DNA of 34,088 nucleotides from Acidobacteriota bacterium (GCA_016208495.1 JACQXX010000173.1:1-34088), one strand, 5' to 3'. Positions 15,273 to 24,222 are shown, numbered from the stretch's first letter. Program-made: numbers and translations. Notes: a model not told the origin generated them from the letters alone.

Positions 15273-16846
15273 ATGGCTTCCCTTTCGGCGGTGCCGGGCG
15301 GGTCAGTCGGTGCGGGTCGGAAATGAGCCACGGTTGGCAGCATATCAATGGACGGTTCGCCAATGGTCGGGTTGGAATGAAACATGCTTTTTGCCGCCGG
15401 GGTCAGGTCAGTTCCAGGAGTGGCAGGTTCACCGGTGTCAGGAAGTTGGATGGCATGGGTTTCCATCACAGACAGCACGGCTGGATTGAGCACACTCGTT
15501 CCAGAATTAACCTGCCCAATGTACTGCGCCACGACTTTGGAATAGGCTTCAGCAAACTCATGGGCCGTTGGACGGTCATCTGGTTTCCGGCTGATGGCAC
15601 GCATTACAACCTGTTCGATCTCAGGCAGAACATTTGGAAGTTGCTCGTGTAATGGAATCGGGTCTTTCTGCAGCCGACTGACCAGAAATTCAGCAAAATT
15701 GGAGATATCACCGTGAAAGGGCGATTTTCCGCTCAACATTTCATAGAGCATCACGCCCGCACTAAATACATCTGACCGGCCATCATACTTTTCGGCTTTG
15801 ATCCGTTCGGGTGCCGTGTAGGCCGGAGTTCCGACAACAGAACCCGTGACCGTTAAATGTGGAAGATCCCCTTTGGTCTCGTCTGCCAGCAGCTTGGCAA
15901 TCCCAAAATCCAGAACTTTGACCACTTCTCCGCCCGGCGTCTGATGGAGAAACACATTGTCCGGCTTGATGTCACGATGGACCATTCCCAATTCATGCAC
16001 GTGGACCAGCACGTCACACACTGGAATGATGATGTCACGACACCGAATCGGCGACAATTTTCCGGCTTCTTGCAGCGCCTGACGAAGCGAAACCCCGTGC
16101 AGCAACTCCATAATCAGGTACAGGATACCGTCACTTGAAATGCCTGAATCCAGGATCTGGATGGCGTTGGGGTGGTTGAGCCGGGTAGCTGAAATCCCTT
16201 CGCGTCGAAACCGCTCAATGGCTTTGGCGGAATCATTTCCTGGGTAGGGCTTGAAAATTTTGACCGCAATTGGACGATTGAGTTGGAGGTGGGTTCCGCG
16301 AAAAACCACACCAAAGCCTCCGGCGCCAATTTTTTCTTCAAGTCGGTATTTTCGATCCAGTATTTTGCCTGGCAGCACCTGGGCAAAAGCCGAGAAAATC
16401 CGGTCGGCCTGCACATGAGCGGCCTCAAGTTCCTGATTCTTCTTGCGAATTGTCCGCAGCGAATCCGCCAGTTTGAGCACCGTCCCAACACGTGCTTCAA
16501 GTTCAATCGGATCAACGGGTTTGCGAATGTAGTCAACGGCACCGACTTCCAACGCCGTCTTGAGGTTGACTGACGAAGTCATCACCCCGGTACACATAAT
16601 CACCGGAATATCCATCGTTTTGGAGCTGGCCTTTAACCGACGAATGAACTCAATTCCATCCATTTCCGGCATTTCCCAATCCGTGATAATGACATCAGGC
16701 ACTCTGGATTGGGCAATTTTGAGCGCCAGATTCCCATTTAGTGCCTGATACACTTCAAAATGGGCGTGGTAATGTTCAAACAAATCCACCAGGATGGTGA
16801 GGTTTTGCGGATCGTCATCCACAATGAGTACTTTGGGGCGGTTCAT
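15257..16846 (-). CDS. Response-regulator receiver/Ser-Thr protein kinase
   Basis: A 529-residue two-domain signalling protein. Residues 1-125 are a CheY-like receiver: acidic pocket DDD at 10-12, phospho-acceptor Asp56 in TDWEMPEMDG, and Lys109 in IRKPVDPIE. A short helical linker (about 125-155) leads to a Hanks-type kinase (about 165-440): Gly loop GAGGFG at 174-179, ATP-anchoring Lys196, HRD at 290-292 (MVHRDIKPDN) and DFG at 313-315. The C-terminal 85 residues are Pro/Thr-rich and probably disordered. The start at 16846 has a good ribosome site (GGAGGAA on the minus strand); the frame is open to 16969 but that part reads through repeat DNA. A receiver on a Ser/Thr kinase suggests that His-Asp phosphorelay input controls Ser/Thr phosphorylation. 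It lies downstream of the 1788-residue kinase-phosphatase in the same direction. Confidence 0.93.
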   Translation of the reverse strand: MNRPKVLIVDDDPQNLTILVDLFEHYHAHFEVYQALNGNLALKIAQSRVPDVIITDWEMPEMDGIEFIRRLKASSKTMDIPVIMCTGVMTSSVNLKTALEVGAVDYIRKPVDPIELEARVGTVLKLADSLRTIRKKNQELEAAHVQADRIFSAFAQVLPGKILDRKYRLEEKIGAGGFGVVFRGTHLQLNRPIAVKIFKPYPGNDSAKAIERFRREGISATRLNHPNAIQILDSGISSDGILYLIMELLHGVSLRQALQEAGKLSPIRCRDIIIPVCDVLVHVHELGMVHRDIKPDNVFLHQTPGGEVVKVLDFGIAKLLADETKGDLPHLTVTGSVVGTPAYTAPERIKAEKYDGRSDVFSAGVMLYEMLSGKSPFHGDISNFAEFLVSRLQKDPIPLHEQLPNVLPEIEQVVMRAISRKPDDRPTAHEFAEAYSKVVAQYIGQVNSGTSVLNPAVLSVMETHAIQLPDTGEPATPGTDLTPAAKSMFHSNPTIGEPSIDMLPTVAHFRPAPTDPPGTAEREAMKNEE

Positions 16847-16863
16847 GAACCGTTCCTCCGGAA

Positions 16864-17050
16864 GTCGGGCTGAAAACTTGGGACTTGGGGCTGAAGTCCC
16901 CATGCACGGCAAGCGAAGGACCCGTCCCTTTTTGACGTCGCCCTTGCGGGACCGTGGGCTTCGCACCACGGCTATTACACGACGACCCTACGGGCCTAAA
17001 ATCCTTCGCTTGATGCATATATGGGTCTGGGGCTGAAGACCCTGGGCGTG
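16864..17050. repeat. Palindromic intergenic element between the two kinases
   Basis: AAGCGAAGGA (16911-16920) is a perfect complement of TCCTTCGCTT (17002-17011). Inside are CCGTGG (16952-16957)/CCACGG (16966-16971) and paired CGTCG/CGACG segments. GGGCTGA-type units flank it on both sides (about 16868-16897 and 17032-17042). The interval 16847-17204 holds no gene and is essentially all repeat. The right edge, CTTGATGCA followed by ATATGGG, is similar to a sequence at 29001-29015 next to another palindromic element. Confidence 0.7.
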
Positions 17051-17099
17051 AAAAACATTTCAATCTTGTTGTTTTTAAACTCTAAGCCCTGGCGCCAAT

Positions 17100-17245
17100 G
17101 TCTTCAACCCTCAGCCCGTTTTCTTCAGCCCGAAGTTTTCAACCCGACGTTTTCAGCCCTCAGCCCTGAGCCCCCAGCCCTCTGGTTTTTTCAGCCCCAA
17201 GCCCTCAGCCCCAAGCCCTGGTTTTTTCAGCCCTCAGCCCCATTC
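17100..17245. repeat. CAGCCCT/GGGCTGA heptamer array
   Basis: Repeated CAGCCC-containing units, mostly 7 nt apart or multiples with T-rich spacers (GGTTTTTTCAGCCC occurs twice), run from about 17110 to 17243. The last part overlaps the 3' end of the 17205 gene and encodes its final residues (about MGLRAEKTRAWG). Complementary GGGCTGA arrays lie at 22663-22716. Confidence 0.75.
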
Positions 17246-20200
17246 TGATTCGGACTCCCACCAACGCAATGTCATCCCGCTGAGGAGTTTGTCCCTGATG
17301 GGCAGCAATGGCGGCAATGATGCGAGAGTGTTGTTCAGCCAGCGGCAATTGACAGTTGGCCTGCAGCAATTCCCTGACCCGCCGAGTTCCAAATTTCGAT
17401 TCGACGTCTCCGGGCTGGTCGGCCAGACCATCGGTACACAAATAAAAAGTCATTTCATCCAGAATCTCAATTCGATGCTCGGTAAAATGGCGAACGGCTT
17501 CTTTTTGGCGGCCTCCGATTGGTTTCCGGTCACCCTGGATTTCCTGAAAAACCCCTTTGTGATCAGCCAGATAGAGTGGACGCTTGGCACCGGCGAAGGT
17601 CACCAGATTGCGGCTGGCTTCGATACGAATGATGCCGATGTCCATGCCATCCTGTGAACTGGCTTCGCCTTCGTCCTGCCGGAGCGCCCGCCGGATGCCC
17701 ACGTGCAGGTGTTCGAGGATCAACCCCGGCGTGTGAACTTGTTTTTCAATCACGATTTGATTGAGCAGGCTGGTGCCAATCATGGACATCAACGCCCCCG
17801 GCACACCATGCCCGGTACAATCGGCCACGGCCAGCAGCAAGGCGCCGTCAACTTCCTGAAACCAATAGAAATCACCCGACACAATATCGCGTGGACGAAA
17901 CAGGATGAAATATTCCCCCAATGACTGCACCACGGGCTCATCGGCTGACAGAATCGCCTGTTGAATGCGCTCGGCGTAGCGGATGCTATCCAAAATCTGG
18001 GTATTTTTTTCTTTGATCTCAGCTTCTGACCGCTGGAGTTGCTCAACTGTAATCGTCAATTCAGCCGTGCGCTCTTTGACTTTTGATTCCAGGCTGGCAT
18101 AGAGCAAGGCGTTTTCAATTGACATGGCCGATTGCGCGGTCAACAGGTTCATCAATTCAACCCGCTGTGAAGTAAAAGCACCCCGAACCGATTTGTTTTC
18201 AAGGTATAAAATGGCGGTCAGTTTGCCTTGATTTTGCACCGGAAGGCAGAGCATCGAAGCCGGTTGCTCGTGTTCAATATAGGGATCCTTGGCAAAACGC
18301 CGGTCATCACTGATATTGTCGCACAAAACCAGTTCCTGGGTTCGGGCCACAAAATTGATCACGGTTTGAGGCAACGTCGTCGAGGCCGTCACCGGCTGGG
18401 ATTGCAACACCTGAATATGATCCAAATCGCCTTCACATTGGGCTTCAATGAAAAACTGGCCATCTTTAGGCAACAACAAGGCGGCTCGTTGCGCACCGGC
18501 ATTCCCGATTACCAGTCGGAGGATTTTGGTCAACAGCCGTTCGAGTACAATTTCACTCGAAATCACCTGTGAGGCCCGAATGACGGTATTCATGTCAATG
18601 GCCCCGGTTGAAGTACTGTCGGTTCGTGTCGAAGTGGTCACCACCGGCGATTGGAATTTCCCCGTGGCGGGGCCGCGAAACTCGGCAGGTCGGATCAGCA
18701 ACTCCGGGTGGTCGGCTTCAAACCGCTGCAAGACGCCCGTGGCGCCCCATCGAGTGTAGCCATAGCGGGCTTCCTCCAGGTACATGCGGGCAATTTTGGT
18801 TCGCCCAAGGCTGGCATAAAACCTGGCGGTGAGTTCGTTGGCCAGGGCTTCTTCCTGAATGTAGCCGTGTCGTTTGGCGAGTTCGAGAGCGGTGTCATAG
18901 GCCGCCATCGCCTCCGGAATTTTCCCTTCAAGCCCCAGTCGCTCAGCTTCGACCAGATGGAATTTGTGGGCAACATTTCCAGGGCATTTTCGCGCCCACA
19001 GACCAAGTTTGAGCTGGGTTGCCTCAACCTGTGCCAGCAATGCCGCTCGCTGCTCGCTGTCGGTTTTGGCAATCGCCAACCGGGCCAGGGCATCATAAAA
19101 ATGATACATGGGGATTGAGCCGGTGGAGTTCAATCCAGGAAGGTAGCGTCTGGTCAAATCGGCCTGCTCAATTGCTGCCTGATAGCGCTCAAAATAAATA
19201 CATAACTCAAGCTGATACAAATGGATCACACCCAGGAGCGCCGTATCTTTCTGGACTGCCGGGTTGGCCAGCAATTGGGTTGCGTTACAAGCATCCCCGA
19301 TCAAAAGTGCCGGGTCACTGGCCTTGCCCAGCAGATTTGACACGACCTGTTTCAAAATACTGATAGCAACTCCGGGTCGGGCCTGCTTCATGCGCTTGAG
19401 GAGATCGCCATACTTCACCAGGTTCTGGTACTGCAGGTTCAATTCAGTCCCGAGGTTGATTTCGCAGAGTGAAATCATCAACAGAAGCGACGTGGCATAT
19501 TCAAAATCACCCTGTTCCAGACCGCTTTTGTAGATTTCAATCAGCGGCGCCATACAGTCTTTCAGGTGGTCTTTCCAGTAACTCACCATGGCGTAGTGGA
19601 TCAGCGAAACCCGAATCCGGAGGTGTTCAGCGCCAAATTTTTCAATCAACTCTAACGCCAGCGTGCTGAATTCATAGCCCGCGTCAATGTTTTGAAGCCA
19701 GCCGCTCAGAAACAGTCCGTACGAAGCATAGGCTGAAACGGCAAGCGGCGTATTCCCGTGCAGCAGCGAGAGCTTGACCCGGTGCGCGACAATCAATGGA
19801 AATGTTTGCGGATAGGCGGCATAGGCGGCCACTCCGATCCGGGCCAGCATCTGTTGAGCCGCCAGTGCTGGCGGGTCGGTCATCACCGGCAGGTCAACCA
19901 GACTTTCAATCGGCCTTCCGTTGAGGAGCCGATTGAGTTCATGGAGGGCCCGGCCAATGTCTTCCTGGGTTGGTTGGAGCGGAAATTCAATCTCCAGCTT
20001 TTTGAGAAATTCGAGCGCAATGTCCACCGAATCCTTGAGCTGGTTTTGTGCAAACAGCGCCTGACTTCGGACGTCGTACACCTTCAATGTATCAAGGATT
20101 TCCCTGGCCTCGGTCATCACCACGGCGGCCAGCGTCTGCATTTGCTCATACTGGCCGCACAGGAAGGCCGCTTCGCAGGCATCGTTATACAACCTGAGTG

Positions 20201-22571
20201 TAAACTGATACTGATTGTGCCAGACGTCGGCGGGTAACAATTCAATGGCCGTTGAGAAATAATTGAGTGCTGGTTGAAAGGCGGCGGATTCGCGTGCCCG
20301 ACAGCCCGCCCGGTGGTTGAGTTCAGCCAGTTCAAACCGTTCGTGGTCAGTGGTCAACAATCCGGGGCCCGAATTGAGGTGATTGACGATTTCAAACAGG
20401 AGGTCTTCGAGCTGGTCCGCCGAGATTCCACTCAAGAGCCGCTGGCCCACCGTAAAGTGAATTTTTTCCAGGCTGGCCACCGGAATTAACGAATAGACCG
20501 CCTGCTGCACCCGGTCATGCGCAAATTTACACTCGATGGTTTCACGGGTGCGGTCACCCAAAATGCCATATTCAATCACCTGGTACCCATCACCCAGGGG
20601 CAAGATCAACCCCTCTCTGACCGCTTCCCGCAAATCAGTGATGATTTCGCGCTCGGTTTTGCCGGTTGCCAGCGATAACTTCAACAAATCAAACTGGTTC
20701 CCAAGGCAAGCCGCGATCCTGAGCACGTCAATCGTGGCGGGACTCAGCCGCTGGATGTTGGCGGTGATGAGTTCAACGACGTTGTCGGTAATCTCCGCTG
20801 CTCGAATCTGGTCAATATCCCAGATCCATTCAGCGGGTTCAGGATCAAACCAGATTAACTCGTCCTGGTTGAGGTGTTTTAAAAATTCGCTGGTGAAAAA
20901 CGGGTTGCCGGCGGCTTTTCCAAATACCAGTTCTGCCAATGGCGCAACGGCGGCTGGTGGCTGGTTGAGGGTATCGGCCACCAGGGCGGTCACTTCCTGG
21001 AGTCCAAGGGGCACCAGCTTGATGTCTGAAATGGAAGCTCCATTTTTCTGGGCTTCGTGAATCATCAACTGCAGCGGATGCCCTGGGTCAACTTCATTAT
21101 CACGATAGGCCCCGAGCACCAGCAGGTGGTGGATATCAACCGTTGAAATCAGCGTGCCAATCAATTTCAACGAATCCGGATCAGCCCATTGCAGATCATC
21201 CAAAAACAGCACCAGTGGATGATCCGCCTGGGCAAATACGCGAATGAAATTTTGAAACATCAAATTGAACCGGTTTCGGGTCTCGGTCGGTCCCAGTGAC
21301 ACAACGGGAGGCTGCGGTCCAATGATGAGTTCAACTTCGGGAATCACAGACGTGATCAATTCACCGTTGATGCCGAGGGCTTCGGTTAGTTCCTGACGCC
21401 ATTGGGCAATCTGGGACTCCGATTCCGTCAAAATTTGTCGAATCAGCGATTGAAACGCCTGAATGACCGAGGCATAAGGGACATTGCGTTGAAACTGGTT
21501 AAATTTCCCGCTGATGAAATAGCCGCGTTCCTCGGTAATAGGCTTAAAAAGTTCCTGCACCAGAGCTGATTTCCCAATTCCAGAATAGCCGGAAATGAGT
21601 CCAAGTTCTGACGTTCCGTCACTCACACGCCGAAACAGGCTCAGCAATTCAGCCGTCTCGGTTTCGCGTCCATACAATTTTTGGGGAATCTGAAACCGGT
21701 TGAGGATTTCGTGCCGCCCGAGCACAAACGGTGAGATCCGTCCGGTGTGCTCAAGCTGGCTCAGTGATTCGCGAAGGTCAAAGGCAACGCCTTCAGCACT
21801 TTGATACCGGTCTTCCGCCGCCTTGGCCATCAATTTCAGAATGATGTCAGAGACAATCTCCGGGATTTCAGGGTTCATCTGACCCGGAGGAATCGGGTCA
21901 ACCGCCAGATGACAATGCACCAGTTCCAGCAAATCACGGGACTGAAACGGGAGCTGGCCGGTAAAGAGTTCATACAACACCACGCCAAGCGAATATAAAT
22001 CGGTGCGGTAATCAAGCCCCCGGTTCATACGTCCGGTTTGTTCCGGCGAAATGTAGGCCAGCGTCCCTTCAAGCACATTCACGCTTTGAAATGCAGATTT
22101 TTCCAGGGCGAAATGGGTCGCGCTACCAAAATCAATCAACTTGAGAATGTCTTTGGTTGGGTTGAAAACAATGTTGCCCGGTGTGATGTCTTTGTGAATC
22201 ACATTGGCCTGATGGATCCGGCTCAAAATCCGGCTGACGCGAATTGCCAGCCGGAGTCCATCCGCCAGCGGGCAGGGCTGGTGGTGATACAACTGGTGCA
22301 GCGAACGTCCCCCGAAATCTTCGAGCAAAATCACCATTCGGTTTTCAAACTGCTCGATGCCAAAGACTTCAACCACACCCTCTCCAGCCAGGTTTCGAAG
22401 TAACTCGAATTCGCCTTGAAACCGGGCGAGTTGGGCGGTGGTCGGATATTCGTCCTTGATCATTTTGCCGATGATGGGCAGGCCGTCCTGGGCACGAGTT
22501 CCTCGAAAGACAATCGAATTCTCAGTCTCGTGCAGTACCGAGTTGAGTGTGTAAGCACTGAGCGAAATCAT
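17205..22571 (-). CDS. Ser/Thr kinase-AAA ATPase-GAF-SpoIIE phosphatase mega-protein
   Basis: A 1788-residue multidomain signalling protein. Residues 1-270 are a Hanks-type kinase with Lys36, an HKD catalytic loop (126-128, HKDITPGN; Arg of HRD replaced by Lys) and DFG at 147-149. The glycine-rich loop is degenerate, as is usual in this family. Residues about 295-600 are a predicted-ATPase module with Walker A GYSGIGKS (328-335) and Walker B LVLFLDDL (453-460). About 650-1270 is a long helical TPR-like region. About 1327-1490 is a GAF domain, followed by a coiled coil (about 1490-1540) and a SpoIIE/PP2C phosphatase (about 1547-1775; ADCTGHGVPGALMSMIG and RDDIALVGVRI). Related kinase-ATPase-GAF proteins usually end in a histidine kinase; here a PP2C phosphatase is the output. 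No good ribosome site is visible at 22571. The last residues are encoded by heptamer repeats. Confidence 0.93.
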   Translation of the reverse strand: MISLSAYTLNSVLHETENSIVFRGTRAQDGLPIIGKMIKDEYPTTAQLARFQGEFELLRNLAGEGVVEVFGIEQFENRMVILLEDFGGRSLHQLYHHQPCPLADGLRLAIRVSRILSRIHQANVIHKDITPGNIVFNPTKDILKLIDFGSATHFALEKSAFQSVNVLEGTLAYISPEQTGRMNRGLDYRTDLYSLGVVLYELFTGQLPFQSRDLLELVHCHLAVDPIPPGQMNPEIPEIVSDIILKLMAKAAEDRYQSAEGVAFDLRESLSQLEHTGRISPFVLGRHEILNRFQIPQKLYGRETETAELLSLFRRVSDGTSELGLISGYSGIGKSALVQELFKPITEERGYFISGKFNQFQRNVPYASVIQAFQSLIRQILTESESQIAQWRQELTEALGINGELITSVIPEVELIIGPQPPVVSLGPTETRNRFNLMFQNFIRVFAQADHPLVLFLDDLQWADPDSLKLIGTLISTVDIHHLLVLGAYRDNEVDPGHPLQLMIHEAQKNGASISDIKLVPLGLQEVTALVADTLNQPPAAVAPLAELVFGKAAGNPFFTSEFLKHLNQDELIWFDPEPAEWIWDIDQIRAAEITDNVVELITANIQRLSPATIDVLRIAACLGNQFDLLKLSLATGKTEREIITDLREAVREGLILPLGDGYQVIEYGILGDRTRETIECKFAHDRVQQAVYSLIPVASLEKIHFTVGQRLLSGISADQLEDLLFEIVNHLNSGPGLLTTDHERFELAELNHRAGCRARESAAFQPALNYFSTAIELLPADVWHNQYQFTLRLYNDACEAAFLCGQYEQMQTLAAVVMTEAREILDTLKVYDVRSQALFAQNQLKDSVDIALEFLKKLEIEFPLQPTQEDIGRALHELNRLLNGRPIESLVDLPVMTDPPALAAQQMLARIGVAAYAAYPQTFPLIVAHRVKLSLLHGNTPLAVSAYASYGLFLSGWLQNIDAGYEFSTLALELIEKFGAEHLRIRVSLIHYAMVSYWKDHLKDCMAPLIEIYKSGLEQGDFEYATSLLLMISLCEINLGTELNLQYQNLVKYGDLLKRMKQARPGVAISILKQVVSNLLGKASDPALLIGDACNATQLLANPAVQKDTALLGVIHLYQLELCIYFERYQAAIEQADLTRRYLPGLNSTGSIPMYHFYDALARLAIAKTDSEQRAALLAQVEATQLKLGLWARKCPGNVAHKFHLVEAERLGLEGKIPEAMAAYDTALELAKRHGYIQEEALANELTARFYASLGRTKIARMYLEEARYGYTRWGATGVLQRFEADHPELLIRPAEFRGPATGKFQSPVVTTSTRTDSTSTGAIDMNTVIRASQVISSEIVLERLLTKILRLVIGNAGAQRAALLLPKDGQFFIEAQCEGDLDHIQVLQSQPVTASTTLPQTVINFVARTQELVLCDNISDDRRFAKDPYIEHEQPASMLCLPVQNQGKLTAILYLENKSVRGAFTSQRVELMNLLTAQSAMSIENALLYASLESKVKERTAELTITVEQLQRSEAEIKEKNTQILDSIRYAERIQQAILSADEPVVQSLGEYFILFRPRDIVSGDFYWFQEVDGALLLAVADCTGHGVPGALMSMIGTSLLNQIVIEKQVHTPGLILEHLHVGIRRALRQDEGEASSQDGMDIGIIRIEASRNLVTFAGAKRPLYLADHKGVFQEIQGDRKPIGGRQKEAVRHFTEHRIEILDEMTFYLCTDGLADQPGDVESKFGTRRVRELLQANCQLPLAEQHSRIIAAIAAHQGQTPQRDDIALVGVRIRMGLRAEKTRAWG

Positions 22572-22662
22572 GGATTTGGTTGTTACGGCAGATGGGATTT
22601 TCGGATGGAAAAGCAGAACCGCTCAATTATGAATGATGAATTCTGAAAAGACCAACTGAATT

Positions 22663-22716
22663 GGGCTGAAGACTGAGGGCTGAGGGCTGAGGGCTGAAGA
22701 CTCGCAAGCTCGGGGC
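22663..22716. repeat. Left arm of long inverted repeat (three GGGCTGA units)
   Basis: This 54-nt segment contains three consecutive GGGCTGA-type heptamers followed by GACTCGCAAGCTCGGGGC. Its reverse complement is found at 23160-23206, identical except that the right arm has one heptamer less. Together they enclose the 230-bp palindromic element at 22857-23086. Four GGG tracts also make it a potential G-quadruplex. 22572-22662 has no gene. Confidence 0.85.
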
Positions 22717-22724
22717 AATCAAAG

Positions 22725-22752
22725 GGATGAGGGATGAAGGATGAGGGATGAA
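22725..22752. repeat. GGATGAR heptamer array
   Basis: Four contiguous 7-nt units alternate GGATGAG and GGATGAA. They sit between the left GGGCTGA arm and the large palindromic element. This is a third heptamer type in the same intergenic interval. Confidence 0.85.
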
Positions 22753-22856
22753 ATAAAACCAATTCTTTAGCCCAATGTCTTCAGCTCCAAGCTTTCAGTC
22801 TTTCACAGGTAGATTATTGATTACGTCCCAGTGGGATGAGAATGTGGTGAATTGGA

Positions 22857-23086
22857 TTGAGCATCCTGAAAGGCTGCCGTTCGGATAGCCGGTCGGTTGC
22901 GAGGTTTTGGGAGCTACCACCGGGAAAAACATTCATTTCCCTCACCCTCCGCGCTGCTTGCCCGCACCCTGCGGGGCACGGGCAAGCAGCGCGGAGGAAC
23001 AAGAGGGTGGCCATGGTGACCGGTGGTAGGCCCAAAGCGGCCAACCGACCGGCTATCCGAACGGCAGCGCTTCGCGGTGCAAAACC
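22857..23086. repeat. Large palindromic element, copy 1
   Basis: The outer part contains a perfect 26-bp inverted repeat (22874-22899 with 23042-23067). Next inward are CTACCACCGG (22914-22923)/CCGGTGGTAG (23020-23029), and at the core a perfect 19-bp stem (22946-22964 with 22979-22997) with an apex around CCCTGCGGGG. The ends TTGAGCATCCTGAAAGG (from 22857) and GCGGTGCAAAACC (to 23086) recur in copy 2 in reverse orientation. No transposase or ORF of its own is present; short ORFs across it are artefacts. It is MITE- or REPIN-like, and mobilisation in trans is an inference. Confidence 0.88.
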
Positions 23087-23159
23087 AAATTAAACCCTGA
23101 AAAGGCGTGGGCTCAAAAAACAACGGGCTGAAGAAAACAGGATTAACCCGTTGTCTTCA

Positions 23160-23206
23160 GCCCCGAGCTTGCGAGTCTTCAGCCCTCAGCCCTCAGTCTT
23201 CAGCCC
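23160..23206. repeat. Right arm of long inverted repeat (two GGGCTGA units)
   Basis: These 47 nt are the reverse complement of 22663-22716 minus one heptamer. The arm ends 5 nt before the stop codon of the 23212 gene. A short extra hairpin lies just upstream, where AACGGG (about 23123) can pair with CCCGTT (23147-23152). Confidence 0.85.
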
Positions 23207-23211
23207 CGAGC

Positions 23212-24144
23212 TTATTTCTTCTCCGGCTTGGGCTTATAGATGCCGTCAAAGGCTTTGGTCCAGGTCTTGCCGCCATCTGATGACTGGTTCCAAACCTGGT
23301 TGATGGTGCCGTCCGGGAGCTTTTTCCAGGTAATCTGATTTAACAGCCGGGTTGTTTGTCCAGGTTGTGGTTTGGCTTCACCACGCAAATCCATTACTCC
23401 GTCTTTAAATTCACCCGAAAGTTCCAAAATACTTCCAGTTACATCCACCCAGGTCTGTTTCCATTTCTTTTCAGTTTGATCATACACGTTAAAACTTTTG
23501 CCTTCATATGGGCTGAAAGGACGGGTGGAATAATTTTCAAAGATAATACAGTCGTTGAGAATTAACTGAATGCTGCTTTCACCGATTTTCTGCCCTGCCG
23601 GGTTAAACACGTCCCATTCACCAATCCAGAAATCAAACTGGCGGCATTCGGGACGGTCACAGGGTTTGGCCAGTAAGTGCGCCTGTTGAACGATAGGTTT
23701 AAATCGCTCATCATCGCGAACCGCCGCCAGGTCGGCATCAGTCTTGAGTTTGTCTTCGTTGCTGAACCCGGCTTTGACGGCCTGGTCTAGCCATTTCAGC
23801 GATTCATCTTTCTGGTTTAACCGACTATAGACACACCCAAGGTTAAACATTGCAAGTGGAATGTTGCCAAGTTCCACAGCCTTTAAATAAGCCGGGATCG
23901 CCGCTTCGAGTTTTCCCATCAATTGCAGTGACGTTCCAAGTTTAAACCAGGCTGCGGCATTCTTGGGTTCGGCTTTGGTCACTGCTTCAAATGCTTTGGC
24001 GGCTGCTTCCCATTTTTGCTCTTGATACAACTTGTTGGCTTCAACCGCTGCTGGGCTCTGAGCGCAAACAGTCCAATGATTTGCGCCAAAACAGACCACC
24101 ATCATCAAAACCAACACAAGACGGAACCATTTTTTGTTGTGCAT
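23212..24144 (-). CDS. Secreted TPR protein with DUF1579-like domain
   Basis: A 310-residue exported protein. A signal peptide runs to about residue 28 (LVLVLMMVVCFGANHWTVCAQ). Two to three TPR units follow (about 32-130: ANKLYQEQKWEAAAKAFEAV, then AWFKLGTSLQLMGKLEAAIP, then AMFNLGCVYSRLNQKDESLK). After a short linker, residues about 160-305 form a DUF1579-like beta-rich domain beginning CRQFDFWIGEWDVFNPAG and ending SSDGGKTWTKAFDGIYKPK. This architecture is common in Acidobacteria and the domain is lipocalin-like in character; the ligand is unknown. Several Cys pairs (CDRPEC) could form a disulphide. It lies 185 nt downstream of a TonB receptor, separated by octamer repeats. Confidence 0.85.
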   Translation of the reverse strand: MHNKKWFRLVLVLMMVVCFGANHWTVCAQSPAAVEANKLYQEQKWEAAAKAFEAVTKAEPKNAAAWFKLGTSLQLMGKLEAAIPAYLKAVELGNIPLAMFNLGCVYSRLNQKDESLKWLDQAVKAGFSNEDKLKTDADLAAVRDDERFKPIVQQAHLLAKPCDRPECRQFDFWIGEWDVFNPAGQKIGESSIQLILNDCIIFENYSTRPFSPYEGKSFNVYDQTEKKWKQTWVDVTGSILELSGEFKDGVMDLRGEAKPQPGQTTRLLNQITWKKLPDGTINQVWNQSSDGGKTWTKAFDGIYKPKPEKK

Positions 24145-24190
24145 TCAATTTCGTCTCCTCAATGTATGAATAGGGCCTGGACACTTTGTG

Positions 24191-24222
24191 AGCGAAGTAG
24201 CGAAGTAGCGAAGTAGCGAAGT
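24191..24222. repeat. AGCGAAGT octamer array
   Basis: Four perfect 8-nt units lie upstream of the TPR gene. Their complement, with a C/T difference that leaves G-U pairing in RNA, forms the array at 24284-24330, so the two can fold into a long hairpin in minus-strand RNA. Confidence 0.85.

Noticed and set aside
16847-16969. N-terminal extension of the receiver-kinase
   Set aside because: It reads through repeat DNA; GGAGGAA before ATG 16846 and the receiver start support the shorter form.
22857-23086. Complete insertion sequence
   Set aside because: It is too short, with no transposase gene; at most a non-autonomous element.
22814-23123. Short ORFs on both strands across palindromic copy 1
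   Set aside because: They only translate the inverted repeat; similar peptides appear at copy 2 (28701-29031) for the same reason.
22663-23206. Possible CRISPR array
   Set aside because: The units are 7 nt and contiguous, without spacers of constant length, and no cas gene is nearby.
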